Part shown: positions 5,248 to 7,016 of the stretch, in pieces
Position numbering within the stretch: position 1 is the first letter of the stretch
How the letters are laid out: each line of letters opens with the position of its first letter
Origin: VGJV01 sp964646415
GTDB taxonomy: Bacteria > Patescibacteriota > Minisyncoccia > UBA6257 > 2-01-FULL-56-20
NCBI GenBank assembly: GCA_964646415.1
Contig: CAZYEL010000030.1
Span: 1-7,016, forward strand
Reading direction: 5' to 3'
Length of the DNA stretch: 7,016 bases
The notes under the pieces: model-generated
What the model was told of the DNA's origin: nothing
What the model saw: only the letters and a program-made list of their open reading frames with translations
Databases searched by the model: none
Made by a program: the position numbers and the translations under genes

Positions 5248-6369
5248 TTATCGTCCCGAAGAAAGCGTTGCTTTGAGCGTGAGGATTCTTTGGAGGGATG
5301 CGTCAATGCGAGACTCCGAGAGCTTTCCTGTCCGGACCGCATCCCGTATACGCGAGAGCGCTGCAAGCTGTTTTGCGGGCGTGGGGGTGATGATAAGCAT
5401 GTCGGTACCCGCGCGGAGAGCGTCGAGCGCCACCTCGCCGATGTCTTTTCCCGCAGACGCCATTTCAAGGTCGTCGGTGACGATTACGCCGTCGTAGTGC
5501 CACTCGGTACGCAAAATGTCGGTGAGAAATCGCGGGGAGACGGTTGCGGGCTTCGCGTCGATAAGAGGGACCTGAATGTGCGCGGTCATAAGCATTTGCA
5601 CTTTGCCGCGCTCGATAAGTGTGCGAAAGGGGAGGAGGTTTGCGGTGAGCGCGGTATTGTCTACGGCAATAAGCGCGGTGGAGGAGGCGTGCGGGTCTGC
5701 GCCGAGGTTCCCATAACCCGGGAAGTGTTTCAGGATGGGGATGATGCCTGCGGCGCGGTAACCTCGAAGCATTGCTTCTGCGCGGGCGGCGATTTCTTCC
5801 GGCGTGGCGTGGAATACCCTATCCCAGAGATAGCCTTCGGGGTCGGTTAGATAGTCGGCGAGCGGCGCGAAATTCATATTTATCCCAATTGCGCGGAGTT
5901 CTTTTCCTCGTGCGGCGGCAACGGCTTCGGCTTGAATCGGAGTGGCAATATCAGGCTGGGGAGTGAGTTCTTTCATGAAGCGGAACCGCGACACGATGCC
6001 GCCTTCCTGGTCGGTTGCCATAAACAGAGGGATGTCGGTTGAGGAAGCATTCAGCGCATGAAGGCCTCGGATGAGTTCTTTTGCCTGCGTTTCGCTTTTT
6101 ACATTCCGCCCGAGGAGGTTGATGCCGCCGATGCGGTATTTCGTGATCATCTCGCGGATGTGCTCGTCGAGATGCGGGTTCCTGAACCCCACAATCAAAA
6201 GCTGCCCGATTTTTTGCTCAAGGGGCATCCGGGCGATGCGGGCGGCAAGGGAATCAGCGGCGGGCGTACTGACAGTTGCAGCGGCGGGGACGTCTCTTCG
6301 TTGGGCAAGAAGATTCATTCCTCCCATGAAGATGGCTAGTATGAATATGGTGAGCGTGATACGGCGCAT
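5248..6369 (-). CDS. nagZ: Glycoside hydrolase family 3, NagZ-like beta-N-acetylhexosaminidase
   Basis: A 373-residue exported or membrane-anchored hydrolase expected to remove N-acetylglucosamine from peptidoglycan fragments or related glycans. Residues 4-22 form a hydrophobic signal or anchor segment after MRR, then a Ser/Ala/Pro-rich linker to about 40 and the GH3 barrel. Seen motifs: KIGQLLIVGF (53-62), GGINLLGRN (81-89), ATDQEGGIVSRF (118-129), NMNFAPLADY (164-173), the NagZ signature KHFPGYG (214-220) with the catalytic D225/H227 pair (ADPHAS), and VTDDLEMA (297-304) with predicted nucleophile D299. Only the first GH3 domain is present, the single-domain NagZ type. The start at 6369 is bounded by an in-frame TGA upstream (6375-6373), so ATG 6369 is well supported although the Shine-Dalgarno is weak. 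The dehydratase gene follows closely. Confidence 0.92.
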   Translation of the reverse strand: MRRITLTIFILAIFMGGMNLLAQRRDVPAAATVSTPAADSLAARIARMPLEQKIGQLLIVGFRNPHLDEHIREMITKYRIGGINLLGRNVKSETQAKELIRGLHALNASSTDIPLFMATDQEGGIVSRFRFMKELTPQPDIATPIQAEAVAAARGKELRAIGINMNFAPLADYLTDPEGYLWDRVFHATPEEIAARAEAMLRGYRAAGIIPILKHFPGYGNLGADPHASSTALIAVDNTALTANLLPFRTLIERGKVQMLMTAHIQVPLIDAKPATVSPRFLTDILRTEWHYDGVIVTDDLEMASAGKDIGEVALDALRAGTDMLIITPTPAKQLAALSRIRDAVRTGKLSESRIDASLQRILTLKATLSSGR

Positions 6370-6402
6370 TGAGTTTCATCGCCCGCCGTTGGCAGGGCAT
6401 AT

Positions 6403-6443
6403 CTAGAAAATCCAAGCTCGAATACTCGCTAAGATTTTCCTAG
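6403..6443 (-). other. Stem-loop directly after tRNA-Pro
   Basis: On the - strand, CTAGGAAAATC (6443-6433) pairs with GATTTTCTAG (6412-6403), with a single bulged G and a 20-nt loop. It begins 3 nt after the tRNA's last base. It may be a 3' processing or termination structure for the tRNA; the T-run is short, so termination is uncertain. Confidence 0.35.
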
Positions 6444-6445
6444 TG

Positions 6446-6516
6446 TCGGGCTGCCGGGAATCGAACCCGGTCTAAACGCACCCCATGCGCTCGTACTACC
6501 GGTATACTACAGCCCG
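6446..6516 (-). tRNA. tRNA-Pro (anticodon GGG)
   Basis: On the - strand a full cloverleaf folds. The acceptor is CGGGCTG/CAGCCCG, followed by TA at 8-9. The D-arm is GTAT/GTAC around ACCGGTA. The anticodon stem AGCGC/GCGTT holds the loop ATGGGGT, with U33, anticodon GGG (6484-6482) and G37. A 4-nt variable loop follows, then the T-arm CCGGG-TTCGATT-CCCGG and discriminator A. The C1-G72 pair, A73 and G35G36 are known proline identity features. It reads CCC and CCU. At 71 nt it is short, with a 7-nt D-loop and a small variable loop, and the 3' CCA is not encoded, so tRNA nucleotidyltransferase must add it. Confidence 0.93.
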
Positions 6517-6568
6517 TAATGAGGAGCAAAACGATTGTGGGGACAAGCGTTTTGTCCGAATGCCCCGT

Positions 6569-6627
6569 GGCTGAAAGCCGTAGCTTTACAGCCCGCCTAC
6601 GCTGAAGCTTCGGCGGGCAAGCCCGCC
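6569..6627. repeat. GC-rich palindromic repeat block between rpmB and tRNA-Pro
   Basis: Two structured units abut. GGCTGAAAGC (6569-6578) pairs with GCTTTACAGCC (6583-6593), with one bulged A and loop CGTA. Then GCCCGCC (6591-6597), a spacer centred on the self-complementary GAAGCTTC (6604-6611), GGCGGGC (6612-6618), AA, and a second GCCCGCC (6621-6627) give alternative 7-bp stems. No reading frame fits. The layout looks like a dispersed REP/MITE-like palindrome. Confidence 0.6.
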
Positions 6628-6670
6628 ACAGTCAAAGCGCTAGAGCGTTTCGATTTTACCATTACTTCAA

Positions 6671-6699
6671 TAAAAAACGAAGCCCCTCGCAGGGGGTTC
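6671..6699 (-). terminator. Intrinsic terminator of rpmB
   Basis: On the - strand, AACCCCCT (6698-6691) pairs with AGGGGCTT (6687-6680) around GCG, with one mismatch, and is followed by CG and six T (6677-6672). It begins about 15 nt after the rpmB stop. Confidence 0.8.
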
Positions 6700-6712
6700 T
6701 AAGATATGAAAC

Positions 6713-6898
6713 TTAAGCCTTTTTCTTATGCAGGGTTTTGAGGCACGCTACGCAAATCTTGATGCGTTTTCCCTTGACTACCGCCCATTGTAAATTCGGA
6801 TACTTCCGCGTACGGGAAACGGGGTTATAATGGCCGCGCAAAAGGCGCCGTTTGCCCCGGATAACCGACCCCTTGCCGCATTGTGTGCATTGGCGCAT
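6713..6898 (-). CDS. rpmB: 50S ribosomal protein L28, zinc-ribbon type
   Basis: A 61-residue L28, a large-subunit protein needed late in assembly. Recognisable parts are the CTQCGKGSVIRG start (4-15), LRGHYNPVSRTRKYPNLQW (20-38) and KICVACLK (47-54). Four cysteines in two CxxC pairs (C4/C7 and C49/C52) make it a zinc-ribbon form, unlike the cysteine-poor E. coli L28. The start is ATG 6898; there is no clear Shine-Dalgarno in the short leader. It has its own candidate promoter (6925-6953) and terminator (6671-6699), so it is probably a single-gene transcript. Confidence 0.95.
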   Translation of the reverse strand: MRQCTQCGKGSVIRGKRRLLRGHYNPVSRTRKYPNLQWAVVKGKRIKICVACLKTLHKKKA

Positions 6899-6924
6899 TG
6901 AGAGTAATCGCTAATAATGCGAAT

Positions 6925-6953
6925 AGTGTAACAAATAACACGAATGAAGGCAA
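6925..6953 (-). promoter_or_regulatory. Candidate rpmB promoter
   Basis: On the - strand, TTGCCT (6953-6948), a 17-nt spacer and TACACT (6930-6925) lie upstream of rpmB. A TGT before the -10 box fits an extended -10. Each box matches 4/6 of the consensus. Transcription would start about 20 nt before the ATG. Confidence 0.45.
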
Positions 6954-6983
6954 ACAACGCAAAAGTCAGTTCAAGAAACTAGC

Positions 6984-7014
6984 GCAACGAGCAAAACAGA
7001 GATACATTCGTTGC
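6984..7014. repeat. Inverted repeat at the right edge
   Basis: GCAACGA (6984-6990) and TCGTTGC (7008-7014) are perfect 7-bp arms with a 17-nt loop. No gene is visible in 6954-7016, and the structure may belong to whatever lies beyond the window. Confidence 0.35.
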
Positions 7015-7016
7015 TA

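Noticed and set aside
1..7016. CRISPR array, insertion sequence, rRNA or phage genes
   Set aside because: No regularly spaced repeats, transposase or integrase motifs, rRNA stretches or phage structural genes were seen on either strand.

Overview
The window is ordinary bacterial chromosome with compact, mostly single-strand gene order and no mobile element. Several traits suggest a Candidate Phyla Radiation (Parcubacteria-like) genome. There is a four-cysteine zinc-ribbon L28, a tRNA with no encoded CCA, few Shine-Dalgarno sites, a small envelope protein with a PEGA domain, and GC-rich palindromic intergenic repeats. This assignment is an inference from style and protein character, not a computed phylogeny.

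Layout: positions 1-666 hold the end of rplM (L13) and all of rpsI (S9) on the + strand. A structured spacer follows, carrying two perfect hairpins and a decayed copy of the rpsI tail, and it ends in a strong bidirectional terminator (809-847). Everything else is on the - strand. Reading from the right edge in the direction of transcription: rpmB (L28) with promoter and terminator, a palindromic repeat block, tRNA-Pro(GGG), a NagZ-like glycoside hydrolase 3 gene followed by a pterin-4a-carbinolamine dehydratase gene and a bidirectional terminator, a membrane-anchored PEGA/propeller-like protein, a YerC/TrpR-family repressor, a uridine-phosphorylase-family enzyme, and a HAD-phosphoribosyltransferase fusion that meets rpsI tail to tail.

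The most interesting region is 860-3540. The TrpR-like repressor gene begins 2 nt from a 26-bp near-perfect palindrome that lies inside a consensus-like promoter, and that promoter predicts a leaderless mRNA. A second copy of the site (22/26 identical) lies just upstream of the nucleoside phosphorylase gene. This suggests an autoregulated local regulon in which a TrpR-family protein controls nucleoside salvage rather than tryptophan synthesis. Between the phosphorylase and the HAD-PRTase gene, four complementary arms (A:B, B:C, C:D) form an attenuator-like layout around the phosphorylase stop codon. The three genes may together form a nucleoside/base/phosphoribosyl recycling module. The sequence supports the sites and domains; ligand, substrate and regulation are inferred.
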